Assembly (NCBI RefSeq): GCF_002321025.1
Contig: NZ_DCLL01000040.1
Coordinates: 1 to 64,000 of the forward strand
Direction of reading: 5' to 3'
DNA: 64,000 nt
Origin: Acinetobacter lwoffii
GTDB lineage: Bacteria; Pseudomonadota; Gammaproteobacteria; Pseudomonadales; Moraxellaceae
This document shows, one piece after another, positions 9,303 through 18,125 of the stretch (positions within the stretch are counted from its first letter, which is position 1; the number at the start of each line of letters is the position of its first letter). The notes beneath the pieces were generated by a model that was given only the letters and a program-made list of their open reading frames with translations, was not told where the DNA came from and made no database searches. The position numbers and the translations under genes are program-made.

Positions 9303-10217
9303 ATGAACACAACTGTTATTCAAAATTCCTTAAAAAAGGATCAAATCGTGAATCCACAACAGACACAATTCACCTCGGATGAGGCGACTCAAAAGCCAGC
9401 AACTCCGTTTGTTTCCCAGTTCGATACGCAAAGCAGCAGCAAAAAAGATGCGAAGTCGACGAATGTGAAACTTAGTACTTCTGATGTGCATGTGTACTAT
9501 GGTGAAGCGGAAGCGATTAAAGGCATTGACCTGAACATTTATGAAAATGAAGTGATTGCTTTTATTGGGCCATCAGGCTGTGGTAAATCGACCTTTTTGC
9601 GTACCTTAAACCGCATGAACGATACCATTGATAGCTGCCGTGTGACCGGTAAAGTGATGCTGGACAATCAGGATATTTATGATCCAAACCTGGATGTGGT
9701 CTTGCTACGTGCTCAAGTCGGGATGGTGTTCCAGAAGCCGAACCCATTTCCGAAATCAATCTTCGATAATGTCTCCTATGGTCCGAAGCTGCATGGTTTG
9801 GCGCGTGACAAGTACGATCTTGAAGAAATTGTCGAAGGTAGCTTGCGCAAAGCCGGTTTGTGGGAAGAAGTGAAAGATCGTTTGAATCAACCAGGAACAG
9901 GTTTGTCAGGTGGTCAGCAGCAACGTCTGTGTATCGCGCGTACAATTGCAGTCAGCCCGGAAGTGATCCTAATGGATGAACCGTGTTCAGCCCTTGATCC
10001 GATTGCAACTGCCAAAGTGGAAGAGCTGATTTCGGAGCTTTCGACTCAATATACTATCGCGATTGTAACTCACTCTATGCAACAGGCAGCACGTGTATCG
10101 GATCGTACTGCATATTTCCATTTGGGTGATCTGATTGAAGTCAACTCGACCGAAAAAGTCTTTACCCAGCCTGATCATCAGTTGACTGAAGCCTATATTA
10201 CCGGGCGTTTTGGTTAA
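9303..10217 (+). CDS. pstB: Phosphate ABC transporter ATPase PstB
   Basis: ATPase energising phosphate import (304 aa). Walker A is GPSGCGKST, the ABC signature LSGGQQQRLCIART, Walker B VILMDEP followed by CSALDP, and the H-loop His is in VTHSMQQAARV. The first ~50 residues are a Ser/Lys/Gln-rich extension not needed for the fold. I chose ATG 9303 because AGGGGCAG lies just upstream; an in-frame start at 9273 would overlap pstA. No phoU follows, since a terminator ends the operon here. Confidence 0.93.
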   Translation: MNTTVIQNSLKKDQIVNPQQTQFTSDEATQKPATPFVSQFDTQSSSKKDAKSTNVKLSTSDVHVYYGEAEAIKGIDLNIYENEVIAFIGPSGCGKSTFLRTLNRMNDTIDSCRVTGKVMLDNQDIYDPNLDVVLLRAQVGMVFQKPNPFPKSIFDNVSYGPKLHGLARDKYDLEEIVEGSLRKAGLWEEVKDRLNQPGTGLSGGQQQRLCIARTIAVSPEVILMDEPCSALDPIATAKVEELISELSTQYTIAIVTHSMQQAARVSDRTAYFHLGDLIEVNSTEKVFTQPDHQLTEAYITGRFG

Positions 10218-10232
10218 TCCGATATCTAGAAT

Positions 10233-10256
10233 AAGAGCCGTAAGGCTCTTTTTTTA
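10233..10256 (+). terminator. Terminator of pstSCAB
   Basis: Stem AAGAGCC / GGCTCTT with a short loop and seven T, 15 bp after the pstB stop. Confidence 0.85.
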
Positions 10257-10368
10257 TAGGTGAAATAGATGGTGATAATCGTAATAATTCTCGAAATAAA
10301 GTTGAAAAAAACCGAAATTGACCTAATCTAAAGGAATAAATCCGAATTAAATAGAGAATAGATTTTTT

Positions 10369-11331
10369 ATGTTATTTCATACTCCGAAACTGTCCGCTGA
10401 AATCCGTATTAGTCATCTCAATGCGCGTATCAATGAACAACGAAAAAAAATAGCGCAAACTACTGGCTCTAAACTGGAACTTTTACAGTTGTCGCAACAA
10501 CTGTCAAAAGAAGCGCGTGCGCGTAAGAAAACCAATCAAAAAATCTATGTACTCGATTTTAAAGGTGATATGGCGGCTTCTGCGGTAGAAGGTTTGCGTG
10601 AAGAAATCACTTTGATTCTGGCTACAGCTAAAGCTGGCCGTGACCGTGTTGTAGTGCGTCTGGAAAGTCCGGGCGGCATGGTTCATGGTTATGGACTTGC
10701 AGCGGCTCAATTGGTACGTTTACGTGAGGCAGGTTTTCATTTGACCATCTGTGTCGATAAAGTGGCGGCCAGTGGCGGTTATATGATGGCGTGTATCGCC
10801 AATGAAATTATTTCTGCACCATTCGCGATTGTTGGTTCAATTGGTGTAGTTGCTCAAGTACCCAATTTTAACCGTCTGCTGAAAGACAATAAAATCGACT
10901 TTGAACTCTATACCGCTGGACAGTACAAACGTACCGTGACTATGTTTGGTGAAAATACCGAAGAGGGCAAAGCCAAGTTTGAGGAAGAATTGCAGCAGAC
11001 TCATGCTTTATTCAAACATTTTGTTGAGAAGTATCGTCCACAGCTGAATATTGAAAAAGTGGCAACTGGTGAGCACTGGTATGGTCGGGATGCGTTGGAT
11101 CTGAATCTGGTAGACAAACTGCAAACCTCAGATGAATACTTGCTCAGCCTGCTCACCCAACATGATGTCTATTCAATTCAGACCCGCAAGAAACCAACTT
11201 TGGGTGAAAAGCTGGGCCTGCAAGCAGCACAAATTGCTGATTCACTGGTACCCACTGTCATGAATAAAGTCATGGAAAGTTTAAGCAAAGCCAATTCAAG
11301 CTTAGTTCAAATGCGTGATCCTAAACTTTAA
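10369..11331 (+). CDS. sohB: S49-family peptidase SohB
   Basis: Serine peptidase of family S49 (320 aa), related to E. coli SohB and signal-peptide peptidase SppA. The nucleophile is S135 in KVAASGGYMMA and the general base K187 in QYKRTVTMFGE; their 52-residue spacing fits the SohB/SppA Ser-Lys dyad. The N-terminus lacks the clear membrane anchor of E. coli SohB and is instead charged and helical (residues 15-60). Its last six codons and terminator are repeated about 880 bp downstream. Confidence 0.88.
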   Translation: MLFHTPKLSAEIRISHLNARINEQRKKIAQTTGSKLELLQLSQQLSKEARARKKTNQKIYVLDFKGDMAASAVEGLREEITLILATAKAGRDRVVVRLESPGGMVHGYGLAAAQLVRLREAGFHLTICVDKVAASGGYMMACIANEIISAPFAIVGSIGVVAQVPNFNRLLKDNKIDFELYTAGQYKRTVTMFGENTEEGKAKFEEELQQTHALFKHFVEKYRPQLNIEKVATGEHWYGRDALDLNLVDKLQTSDEYLLSLLTQHDVYSIQTRKKPTLGEKLGLQAAQIADSLVPTVMNKVMESLSKANSSLVQMRDPKL

Positions 11332-11382
11332 TTTATTGCTCTGAAAATGATATGGAAAGCTCACTTTGGTGGGCTTTTTTAT
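11311..11382 (+). repeat. sohB 3' end and terminator, copy 1
   Basis: The last codons of sohB (ATGCGTGATCC, T, AAACTTTAATT) followed by the hairpin AAAGCTCAC / GTGGGCTTT and a T-run at 11356-11382. A second version lies at 12192-12258. The first 23 bp match at 22 positions, and the hairpin arms are close variants. Confidence 0.85.
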
Positions 11383-11439
11383 TTTTGAAATCAAATCATT
11401 ATGGTATAAGTGAAGTACTTTGGTTGAGTCTAGGCGCAT

Positions 11440-11871
11440 ATGCTCACGTTTATTTTGTTGCTGGGATTCTTTAGCATCGTGTTTATTCCGATGTTATGTA
11501 TGCTTTATTCTGAAGCAAAATTAACTCAGGATAATTCTAAGAAGGTTTTGTTTTGGCTGAGTTTTCTACCCGGCGTTTGTATCTTTCTGCTGTATAGCTT
11601 TCTAAAGCCCAATGATCCACCTGTTATTCCATCGAAGGAATGTGGTGTTGTGCAGTTTTATCAGATGCATAAAGTTCGAGGTGGTAATGAATTTGAACGT
11701 GTGAGTATTCGCTTTGATGGCGCTCAATATAGTCGGCATTTATTCTTCGATAAGCATCTGGATAAAATTCCTCAAGGTCAAAAGGCCTGCTTTGAATATC
11801 TAGATAAGTTCAAATATCCACATTTGTCAGAATCTAAGTTTGTTCAATGGATTGAACCGAATGAAATGTAA
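11440..11871 (+). CDS. Hypothetical membrane protein
   Basis: 143-residue protein I do not recognise. It has two hydrophobic segments near the N-terminus (about 2-23 and 35-56) joined by a short polar loop. An approximately 85-residue soluble domain follows, with paired aromatic/charged strands (GVVQFYQMHKVRG, RVSIRFDGAQYSRHLFF). This could be an inner-membrane protein with a periplasmic or cytoplasmic beta domain. It lies between two copies of the sohB tail with one other orphan gene, which suggests insertion of the pair. Confidence 0.6.
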   Translation: MLTFILLLGFFSIVFIPMLCMLYSEAKLTQDNSKKVLFWLSFLPGVCIFLLYSFLKPNDPPVIPSKECGVVQFYQMHKVRGGNEFERVSIRFDGAQYSRHLFFDKHLDKIPQGQKACFEYLDKFKYPHLSESKFVQWIEPNEM

Positions 11872-11928
11872 ACCATCATTGAAACTAATCAGATAAAATA
11901 AAGCATATTTTATTGTTAGAGCAGAAAC

Positions 11929-12168
11929 ATGGCTATAGCTGAAGCATTTCTTGCGACGCAAAATTGTTATTTTAATTATGAATTTGAAGAACTTTATTTA
12001 GAGGATGATTTTCCTGAGGAGTTATCTGTGTCACTGCGTGGCATGATGTTCCGTCATGAGATTCAATATCCTGATGCAATCTATTTCATTTATTACAGTG
12101 AGATGTTGACGGATAATGAACTGCAAAAAATGAAAGATGATTGGATGCGATATTGCCCACATTCATAA
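11929..12168 (+). CDS. Hypothetical small acidic protein
   Basis: 79-residue soluble, acidic protein of unknown function. It is rich in Glu, Asp, Tyr and Phe (YFNYEFEELYLEDDFPEEL) and ends in WMRYCPHS. It has no signal peptide or membrane segment. It follows the upstream orphan by 57 bp on the same strand, and the second copy of the sohB tail begins 23 bp after its stop. It could be a partner of the membrane protein, but nothing in the sequence proves that. Confidence 0.5.
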   Translation: MAIAEAFLATQNCYFNYEFEELYLEDDFPEELSVSLRGMMFRHEIQYPDAIYFIYYSEMLTDNELQKMKDDWMRYCPHS

Positions 12169-12191
12169 TTGAAAAATATGAATGTAATTAA

Positions 12192-12258
12192 ATGCGTGAT
12201 CCAAAACTTTAATTCAATTGATCTTGAATGAATTTTAAAGCTCACTTCAGTGGGATTT
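12192..12258 (+). repeat. sohB 3' end and terminator, copy 2
   Basis: A non-coding copy of the sohB tail (ATGCGTGATCC, A, AAACTTTAATT at 12192-12214) with its own hairpin CTCAC / GTGGG and T-run (12237-12258). The hairpin overlaps the last codons and stop of the minus-strand DUF2238 gene. Position and sequence mark it as a duplication made when the two orphan genes were acquired, or the ancestral tail left in place. Confidence 0.8.
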
Positions 12259-12883
12259 TTTGATTTTTCGGTATCAACTGCAGACCGCCTGTTACCGCTG
12301 CACCAATCGTAGCAAGCAAGACGTCTTTGTGTGCATCCCACATGTCACCTTGTTGTCCATTATAGTTTTCAGCTTCCTCGGGAGATAAACCAATGGCAAT
12401 CAGCCATTCCAGCCACTCATAGATCATACTGCTGGCCACCACGAACTGAATCACCAGCAGGAAAATGACCACAGGTTTTTGCTGTGGCAACCAGACCTGA
12501 AACAGGCGATGGAAAATTGGATAAAGTAATAATCCGTAGGCCAGATGGACAAATCGGTCGAACATATTACGTGACCAGTGCATCGCTTCATTCAGATTAA
12601 AGCCAAAAATCTGTTCAATCCACTGGTTATAAGGCACATAAGAATATAGATAGTGTGCAGCAATCACATGAACAATCAGAAAAAGAATATATAAATTAAA
12701 ACTTAAAAAATTCAGGCCGATTTTATACAGGCAGATGAGCAGCATGATGGTCATGAAAACTGTGCCTGCCTGATGCAAAAGATAAGCTTCCAGTTCTAAA
12801 GGACGAATACTGGCAAGCAAAATCGCCAGAATTAAAATGCTCAGGCTTGTGTAATGTTTGGCGGAAAGTCGATGATCAATCAT
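12242..12883 (-). CDS. DUF2238 (YjdF-like) membrane protein
   Basis: 213-residue polytopic membrane protein resembling the DUF2238/YjdF family. It has about six hydrophobic helices and a conserved central acidic/polar stretch, VPYNQWIEQIFGFN, plus YEWLEW and GQQGDMWDAHKDVLLATIGA. The last block (D-x-W-D-x-x-x-D near a Gly-rich helix) is typical of the family. Function is unknown. Its stop lies inside the terminator hairpin of the duplicated sohB tail, and the IS element is inserted about 15 bp upstream of its start, so its promoter may have been displaced or supplied by the IS. Confidence 0.75.
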   Translation of the reverse strand: MIDHRLSAKHYTSLSILILAILLASIRPLELEAYLLHQAGTVFMTIMLLICLYKIGLNFLSFNLYILFLIVHVIAAHYLYSYVPYNQWIEQIFGFNLNEAMHWSRNMFDRFVHLAYGLLLYPIFHRLFQVWLPQQKPVVIFLLVIQFVVASSMIYEWLEWLIAIGLSPEEAENYNGQQGDMWDAHKDVLLATIGAAVTGGLQLIPKNQKIPLK

Positions 12884-12893
12884 GTCGTTATTA

Positions 12894-12898
12894 TAAAA
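12894..12898 (+). repeat. Left target-site duplication TAAAA
   Basis: TAAAA immediately left of the IS. The identical copy is at 14000-14004. Confidence 0.85.
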
Positions 12899-13999
12899 TA
12901 GGACTTACGCATTGACGGATTTAAAAAAGTCTCAAACTACTTTATAACGTATCTGTGATCAGACGAACTAAACATGCTTCTACAGCAACTTGTACATTAC
13001 CCATTTATATGGGCTTTCTCATGACAGAACCAAACTCTATTAGCTGCACACAACTTGCCGAGACTTATAATATCTCGCATGACAGTGTAAATCGCTTTTT
13101 GGAGCGTGAAGACTACACAGCTCACGATCTATATCAAGAAGCAATTCAACACATTGATAATAATAAACTTATAGTCAGTATTGATGATACTGTTTTAGAT
13201 AAGCCATATAGTCAACATATGGACTTAGTTAGCTATTTTTGGTCAGGTAAACACCACCGATCCGTCAAGGGTATTAATCTGATTACCTTGTATGCGACAG
13301 ATCAACATGGCAAAAATATTCCAATTAATTTTCGAATTTATGATAAGTCAGAAAGTAAAACCAAGAATGATTACTTTATGGAGATGTTAAGTGAAGTACT
13401 CGATTGGGGTGCAAAGATTCAATTCATTACAGGTGATAGTTGGTATTCATCGACTGAAAATCTAAAAACCATAAGAAAACATGGTATTCGATTTATGTTT
13501 GGTGTCGACAGTAACCGTAAGGTTTCCCCTGAAAAAGGACAATGGTTTCAACTCCGTTTATTGCCGAATTTTCATCAGGGTCAAGTGGTCTGGCTCAAAG
13601 ATGTTGGCTTTGTACAATTATTTAAGACTCAGTTAAAAGAACAGCAGAGATTTTATATTGTGCATCAAGATGAAGATGATTTATTGTCCTTTGATGGTTT
13701 TTATGAATTACATTCAAGTCATTGGAAAATAGAACAATATCATCGAGTAATTAAACAGGTTTGTCATATTGAAAAGTTTCAAGTAAGACGATCTAAGCTG
13801 ATTTTGAATCATATTTTCTCAGCCTTGATGGCCTATGTTGAGATACAAAAGAACCAGTTTGAGCGGATCTTTGAAAATGTATATCGTTGGCAGAAGAAAT
13901 TATTTAGACCAATTATCAAGAACTTTATTGATGAATTTATTCTCGATAAGAATCATCTGCTGCCACAGAAAATCTATAAATAATAGTGCGTAAGTCCTA
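12899..13999 (+). mobile_element. IS701-family insertion sequence, ISAba11-like
   Basis: The element is 1101 bp. It is bounded by perfect 13-bp inverted repeats (TAGGACTTACGCA at 12899-12911 and its complement at 13987-13999) and flanked by a 5-bp direct repeat TAAAA (12894-12898 and 14000-14004). It holds one transposase gene. Length, 13-bp ends and 5-bp duplication match what is known of ISAba11 (IS701 family). It appears intact and recently inserted, because the target duplication is perfect. Confidence 0.9.
12955..13983 (+). CDS. IS701-family transposase
   Basis: 342-residue DDE transposase filling the element. An N-terminal helix-turn-helix-like part (LAETYNISHDSVNRFLE, about 33-49) is followed by the catalytic core. 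Candidate acidic residues are in VSIDDTVLDKP (first Asp), FITGDSWYSS (second Asp) and HWKIEQYHR (Glu), the order expected for DDE enzymes. The start at 12955 gives a long N-terminus; ATG 13021 (MTEPNS) is an alternative. No frameshift or stop is seen, so the enzyme is probably active. Confidence 0.88.
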   Translation: MIRRTKHASTATCTLPIYMGFLMTEPNSISCTQLAETYNISHDSVNRFLEREDYTAHDLYQEAIQHIDNNKLIVSIDDTVLDKPYSQHMDLVSYFWSGKHHRSVKGINLITLYATDQHGKNIPINFRIYDKSESKTKNDYFMEMLSEVLDWGAKIQFITGDSWYSSTENLKTIRKHGIRFMFGVDSNRKVSPEKGQWFQLRLLPNFHQGQVVWLKDVGFVQLFKTQLKEQQRFYIVHQDEDDLLSFDGFYELHSSHWKIEQYHRVIKQVCHIEKFQVRRSKLILNHIFSALMAYVEIQKNQFERIFENVYRWQKKLFRPIIKNFIDEFILDKNHLLPQKIYK

Positions 14000-14004
14000 T
14001 AAAA
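14000..14004 (+). repeat. Right target-site duplication TAAAA
   Basis: TAAAA immediately right of the IS, matching 12894-12898. Confidence 0.85.
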
Positions 14005-14035
14005 TATCTTTTTTAGAATAAAACACATTATAAAT

Positions 14036-14064
14036 AAAAAGGCGAAGCCTGAGCTTCGCCTTTT
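14036..14064 (-). terminator. Terminator of purB
   Basis: Stem AAAAAGGCGAAGC / GCTTCGCCTTTT with a CTGA loop, just beyond the purB stop on the minus strand. It could work in both directions. Confidence 0.85.
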
Positions 14065-14078
14065 CGTCTTATTGCAAA

Positions 14079-15467
14079 TTAGATTTTAGCAATCAGCTCA
14101 GCTACTTGTTTAGCTTGATCAGCAGCATTACCTGTATATGATGCAGGCGTCATTTCCGCTAAACGCGCACGGTCAGCAGTAGGAACAGCTTCCAACTCGT
14201 TACCATTTACGAAATCAACCATCATCTCGCGAGTCATGGCTTGACCACGAGTCAGGGCTTTCAGTTTTTCGTACGGTTTTTCAACGTTGTAACGACGCAT
14301 TACAGTTTGAATAGGCTCAGCCAATACTTCTTGGGCATTATCCAAATCTTCATTAATACGCGCAGCGTTCAATTCCAGTTTACCAATACCTTTAGAGCAA
14401 GCTTCAAAAGCAATTAAGCTTTGCGCAAAACCAACACCCATGTTGCGAAGCACAGTCGAGTCAGTCAGGTCACGCTGCCAGCGAGAAATTGGCAGTTTTT
14501 CGCCAAGGTGTGCAAGTACAGCATTGGCAATACCCAAGTTACCTTCAGAGTTTTCAAAGTCAATTGGGTTAACTTTGTGTGGCATGGTTGAAGAACCAAC
14601 TTCGCCTTCTTTTAGTTTTTGCTTGAAGAAACCAAGAGAGATATAGCCCCAAATGTCACGGTTAAAATCGATCAGAATAGTGTTGAAACGACGTAGCGCA
14701 TCAAACAGTTCAGCCATATAGTCATGTGGCTCGATTTGAGTGGTGTACGGGTTGAAGTCTAGACCCAAAGACTCTACAAATGCTTGTGAATGCGCAGGCC
14801 AGTTGATGTCTGGGTAAGCAGAGTAGTGGGCATTGTAGTTACCTACTGCACCATTGATTTTGCCCAGTAGCTCAACATTTTTGAACTGTTTGATTTGGCG
14901 TGCAAGGCGGTAAGCCACGTTCGCCATTTCTTTACCCAAAGTTGTCGGGCTTGCAGTTTGACCATGAGTACGAGACAACATTGGCTGGTCTGCATGCTTT
15001 TCAGAAAGCGCAACGATTGAATCGATGATTTGCTGCATAGATGCAACCAGTACATCACGACCGCTTTTCAGCATCAAGGCATGTGACAGGTTGTTAATAT
15101 CTTCAGACGTACATGCAAAGTGAATGAATTCACCGGCATTTTTAAGTTCTTTGATACCAGCGATTTTTTCTTTCAGGAAATACTCAACCGCTTTAACGTC
15201 GTGGTTAGTGGTGCGTTCGATCTCTTTGATGCGATTGGCATCATCTTCAGAAAAATCGCTCACAATCGCATCAAGCGCTGCATTAGTTTCGCCTGAAAAC
15301 GCCGGTACTTCAGTAATTTCCGGGTGGTTTGCAAGCGCTTGTAACCAACGCACTTCAACAGTCACACGAGCATGGATTAAACCAAACTCAGAAAGAAAGG
15401 GACGTAGAGCATCACATTTGCTCGCGTAACGTCCATCTAATGGAGAAAGTGCAGTTAAAGCGTTCAT
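14079..15467 (-). CDS. purB: Adenylosuccinate lyase
   Basis: 462-aa fumarase/aspartase superfamily enzyme. It removes fumarate from SAICAR and from adenylosuccinate in purine and AMP synthesis. The family signature GSSTMPHKVNPIDFENSEGN holds the catalytic Ser loop (about residues 294-310), and TSEDINNLSH and RTHGQTASPTT are the other active-site blocks. It is the last gene of a minus-strand set NUDIX-mnmA-hflD-purB, an order seen in many gamma-proteobacteria. Confidence 0.97.
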   Translation of the reverse strand: MNALTALSPLDGRYASKCDALRPFLSEFGLIHARVTVEVRWLQALANHPEITEVPAFSGETNAALDAIVSDFSEDDANRIKEIERTTNHDVKAVEYFLKEKIAGIKELKNAGEFIHFACTSEDINNLSHALMLKSGRDVLVASMQQIIDSIVALSEKHADQPMLSRTHGQTASPTTLGKEMANVAYRLARQIKQFKNVELLGKINGAVGNYNAHYSAYPDINWPAHSQAFVESLGLDFNPYTTQIEPHDYMAELFDALRRFNTILIDFNRDIWGYISLGFFKQKLKEGEVGSSTMPHKVNPIDFENSEGNLGIANAVLAHLGEKLPISRWQRDLTDSTVLRNMGVGFAQSLIAFEACSKGIGKLELNAARINEDLDNAQEVLAEPIQTVMRRYNVEKPYEKLKALTRGQAMTREMMVDFVNGNELEAVPTADRARLAEMTPASYTGNAADQAKQVAELIAKI

Positions 15468-15521
15468 ATCGATTCCTTAGATTTTGGAATTAAACGTAAA
15501 ACAAAACACGTGCAGCATCAG

Positions 15522-16253
15522 TTAAACCACCTGAAACTGTAAACGCGCTAGATTCTGAATATCTTGTAGCAACTTGCGTTTGCCAAATACCATACCCCAA
15601 GAGCTGCCACCGAGCTGACGCCACAGGTGCGCCATTTGCAAACCGGTAAATAAGGACGCACGAATGCGGTTGGTGTGTCCGGCATCTTTAAAGGCTTCGG
15701 CATTGCCACGTACCATAATACGCGGATTAATCTGTCCGGCCGTATCGACATAGGTTTGAGCAAGGTTGGCAATGATGCTGGGGTGCAGGTAATTATTATC
15801 GAAGAAGGAGAGCTGTCTGAGAATTTTCTGTTGAGACTGTTCAATAATTTCAACAAATTTGGGGTTGCTATAGACCTTCTTTTCTAACTGAAGAAGTGCC
15901 ATCGCATAGCTCATGGGAAGTTTAGTGCTGGAAAGTTTTGGAATTCTGGATTTGGGTGAAGTATTGAAGGGTTGAATAATGCTGCTTTCTAATGTTTTTA
16001 AACCTAAGGAAATATCGGCCAGCTGATTAAAAAAGTCGAGTGTCTGGGCATTCTGATTGCTGCCGGGACGGATATTAAGACTGGCTCTAATCAACTGTTC
16101 AAAATAAAAGTTACCACTTTCACCAATACTTTGCTGCCCCGTCAATGCAGTCATATGGGTTAGCTGGGTGGCCTGAAACACACCCGCTAATGCCAAAGCA
16201 CGATTTTGACGAGTATTCAACGTTGTGGCTGGTTGAAATGGTAACTCCGTCAT
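15522..16253 (-). CDS. hflD: HflD homologue
   Basis: 243-aa protein similar to HflD, a peripheral membrane protein known in E. coli for modulating lambda lysogeny through CII. Its general cell function is unclear. It is helical, with family landmarks NRALALAGVFQATQL at about 15-30, SLGLKTLE, YAMALLQLEKKVY and the C-terminal GLQMAHLWRQLGGSSW. It lies between mnmA (7-bp gap) and purB, the conserved location. The E. coli protein is about 213 aa, and this one is slightly longer at the N-terminus. Confidence 0.9.
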   Translation of the reverse strand: MTELPFQPATTLNTRQNRALALAGVFQATQLTHMTALTGQQSIGESGNFYFEQLIRASLNIRPGSNQNAQTLDFFNQLADISLGLKTLESSIIQPFNTSPKSRIPKLSSTKLPMSYAMALLQLEKKVYSNPKFVEIIEQSQQKILRQLSFFDNNYLHPSIIANLAQTYVDTAGQINPRIMVRGNAEAFKDAGHTNRIRASLFTGLQMAHLWRQLGGSSWGMVFGKRKLLQDIQNLARLQFQVV

Positions 16254-16260
16254 GCCGAAT

Positions 16261-17400
16261 TCATCCTTTTATAAAATCAGGTTTAGGTGCATTGGTATGA
16301 TGAATCACACCACCTCCTAAACAAACTTCACCTGAATAGAACACCACGCTTTGACCTGGGGTCACTGCACGTTGAGGTTCATCAAACTCAACACGAACAC
16401 CATTCGGTGATTCTAAATCTTGATACACAGTACATGCTTGATCAGTCTGACGGTAACGGGTTTTGGCCGTACAGCGGAAACCTGTTTCAGGAATATTCTG
16501 CTCACCTGCCACCCAGTCAATTGCCTCACTCCAAAGCATGGTGCTTTGCATCAGTGGGTGTTCATGACCTTGACCGACCACCAGACGATTGCCTTCGATA
16601 TCTTTATGCAATACGAACCAGGCACCTTCAGCAACGCCTTTCATACCGCCAATACCAATACCACCGCGTTGACCGAGCGTATAGTACATTAAGCCGTGAT
16701 GATCACCAACCTCTTTACCGTCTTCCAGTACGATTTTTCCGGGTTGAGCGGGTAAATATTGCTTCAAGAAGTCATTAAAACGACGTTCACCAATAAAACA
16801 GATGCCAGTCGAGTCTTTTTTCTTGGCAGTAACCAGATCTAATTCTTCTGCAATTTTACGGACTTGTGGCTTTTCAATTTCACCGACAGGGAACAGGGTC
16901 TTATTAATTTCACGACCATGAACAGCATGCAGAAAGTAAGTCTGGTCTTTGTTGTTGTCCACACCACGCAATAAAGGTGCATATTCTTCACCACGTGAGT
17001 TGGTCATGGTTTCACCACGACGGCAATAATGACCCGTCGCAATAAAATCTGCACCCAGATTTACTGCGTGATCGAGAAAGGCACGAAATTTAATTTCTTT
17101 ATTACATAAAATGTCTGGGTTTGGCGTACGGCCAGCTGCATATTCCGCCAGGAAATGTTCGAATACGCGATCCCAATATTCCATGGCAAAATTTGCGGTA
17201 TGCAGTTTAATCCCGATTTTGTCGCAAACGGCCTGAGCATCGGCAAGGTCATCCATCGCCGTGCAATATTCTGTGCCGTCATCTTCTTCCCAGTTTTTCA
17301 TGAAAAGACCTTCAACCTGATAACCTTGTTGAAGTAAAAGGGCAGCAGAAACAGATGAATCTACCCCACCTGACATACCGACGATGACACGTTGTTGCAT
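16261..17400 (-). CDS. mnmA: tRNA-specific 2-thiouridylase MnmA
   Basis: 379-aa enzyme making the 2-thio group of U34 in tRNA for Lys, Glu and Gln. The N-terminal PP-loop ATP site is GMSGGVDSSVSA. Catalytic cysteines are in NPDILCNKEIKF and GICFIGERRF. A C-terminal beta-barrel binds tRNA. I prefer the ATG at 17400 (MQQRVIVG), which matches the family N-terminus; ATG 17412 adds four residues and overlaps the upstream NUDIX gene. It acts with a sulfur relay not present in this window. Confidence 0.95.
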   Translation of the reverse strand: MQQRVIVGMSGGVDSSVSAALLLQQGYQVEGLFMKNWEEDDGTEYCTAMDDLADAQAVCDKIGIKLHTANFAMEYWDRVFEHFLAEYAAGRTPNPDILCNKEIKFRAFLDHAVNLGADFIATGHYCRRGETMTNSRGEEYAPLLRGVDNNKDQTYFLHAVHGREINKTLFPVGEIEKPQVRKIAEELDLVTAKKKDSTGICFIGERRFNDFLKQYLPAQPGKIVLEDGKEVGDHHGLMYYTLGQRGGIGIGGMKGVAEGAWFVLHKDIEGNRLVVGQGHEHPLMQSTMLWSEAIDWVAGEQNIPETGFRCTAKTRYRQTDQACTVYQDLESPNGVRVEFDEPQRAVTPGQSVVFYSGEVCLGGGVIHHTNAPKPDFIKG

Positions 17401-17404
17401 AGGA

Positions 17405-17890
17405 TTAGGCATCCAAATTTGAAATTAAGGGAGAATTTTGGTGCTCGTAAATGAGCGATAAAGGGTACTTTTGACCTGAAAGCGCATCTTGTACGGCTTT
17501 AATCACCAGTGGGCTACGCGCACGAGCAGATTCAAGCAATTCATCTAGCGTCATCCAGACTGCACCGATAATGTCAGCATCTAAAGCGGCATTTGGGTCG
17601 TAGTCAATGGATTTGGCTAAAAAGCAGAAACGAAAATAAGTACGATCCGGGAACATCGGTGGAGTATAGGTATATATACCTAATAAGTGTTTTACTTCCA
17701 CCCTATGACCTGTTTCTTCCATGGTTTCACGAATTGCAGCTTCAATAATGGTTTCACCGCATTCAACATGACCTGCTGGCTGATTAAATACCGTGTGTGT
17801 CACGCCTTCTGTATGTTCTTCTACAAACAGGAATTTTCCGTTTTTTTCAACGACAGTTGCGACAGTGACATGAGCAGTCCAAGCGGTCAT
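17405..17890 (-). CDS. NUDIX hydrolase (NudJ-like)
   Basis: NUDIX pyrophosphohydrolase of about 161 aa. The NUDIX box is complete: GHVECGETIIEAAIRETMEETG, with the metal-binding REXXEE core. Position directly upstream of mnmA resembles NudJ, a nucleoside tri/diphosphate and HMP-PP phosphatase in E. coli. I chose ATG 17890 (MTAWTAHVTVATV), the usual start just before the first strand; ATG 17917 is an alternative. The true substrate cannot be read from the sequence. Confidence 0.87.
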   Translation of the reverse strand: MTAWTAHVTVATVVEKNGKFLFVEEHTEGVTHTVFNQPAGHVECGETIIEAAIRETMEETGHRVEVKHLLGIYTYTPPMFPDRTYFRFCFLAKSIDYDPNAALDADIIGAVWMTLDELLESARARSPLVIKAVQDALSGQKYPLSLIYEHQNSPLISNLDA

Positions 17891-18046
17891 AAAGCAGCAC
17901 CATGGAAAAGGATGCACTATTGTATAAAATTTTAGGGTGTGTGGCTATGATGGGAGGGGATTTCTTTGGGGAAGTTGGTTATTGAGTTTGACTCAGAAAT
18001 CTTGTGGAACATTGATTGAGTAATAAGCGTGAAACGTGATAAATCA

Positions 18047-18082
18047 TAAAAAAACCTAGATCGGTATGTCTGGGTTTTTTAT
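18047..18082 (-). terminator. Terminator of the gamma-CA-like gene
   Basis: Stem AAAACCTAGA / TCTGGGTTTT (one G-T pair) with flanking A and T runs, between the NUDIX promoter region and the carbonic-anhydrase-like gene. It fits termination on either strand. Confidence 0.65.
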
Positions 18083-18125
18083 TAGGCTGGCAAACTATGA
18101 GTTAAAAAGGAAAAAAACATCAAGT

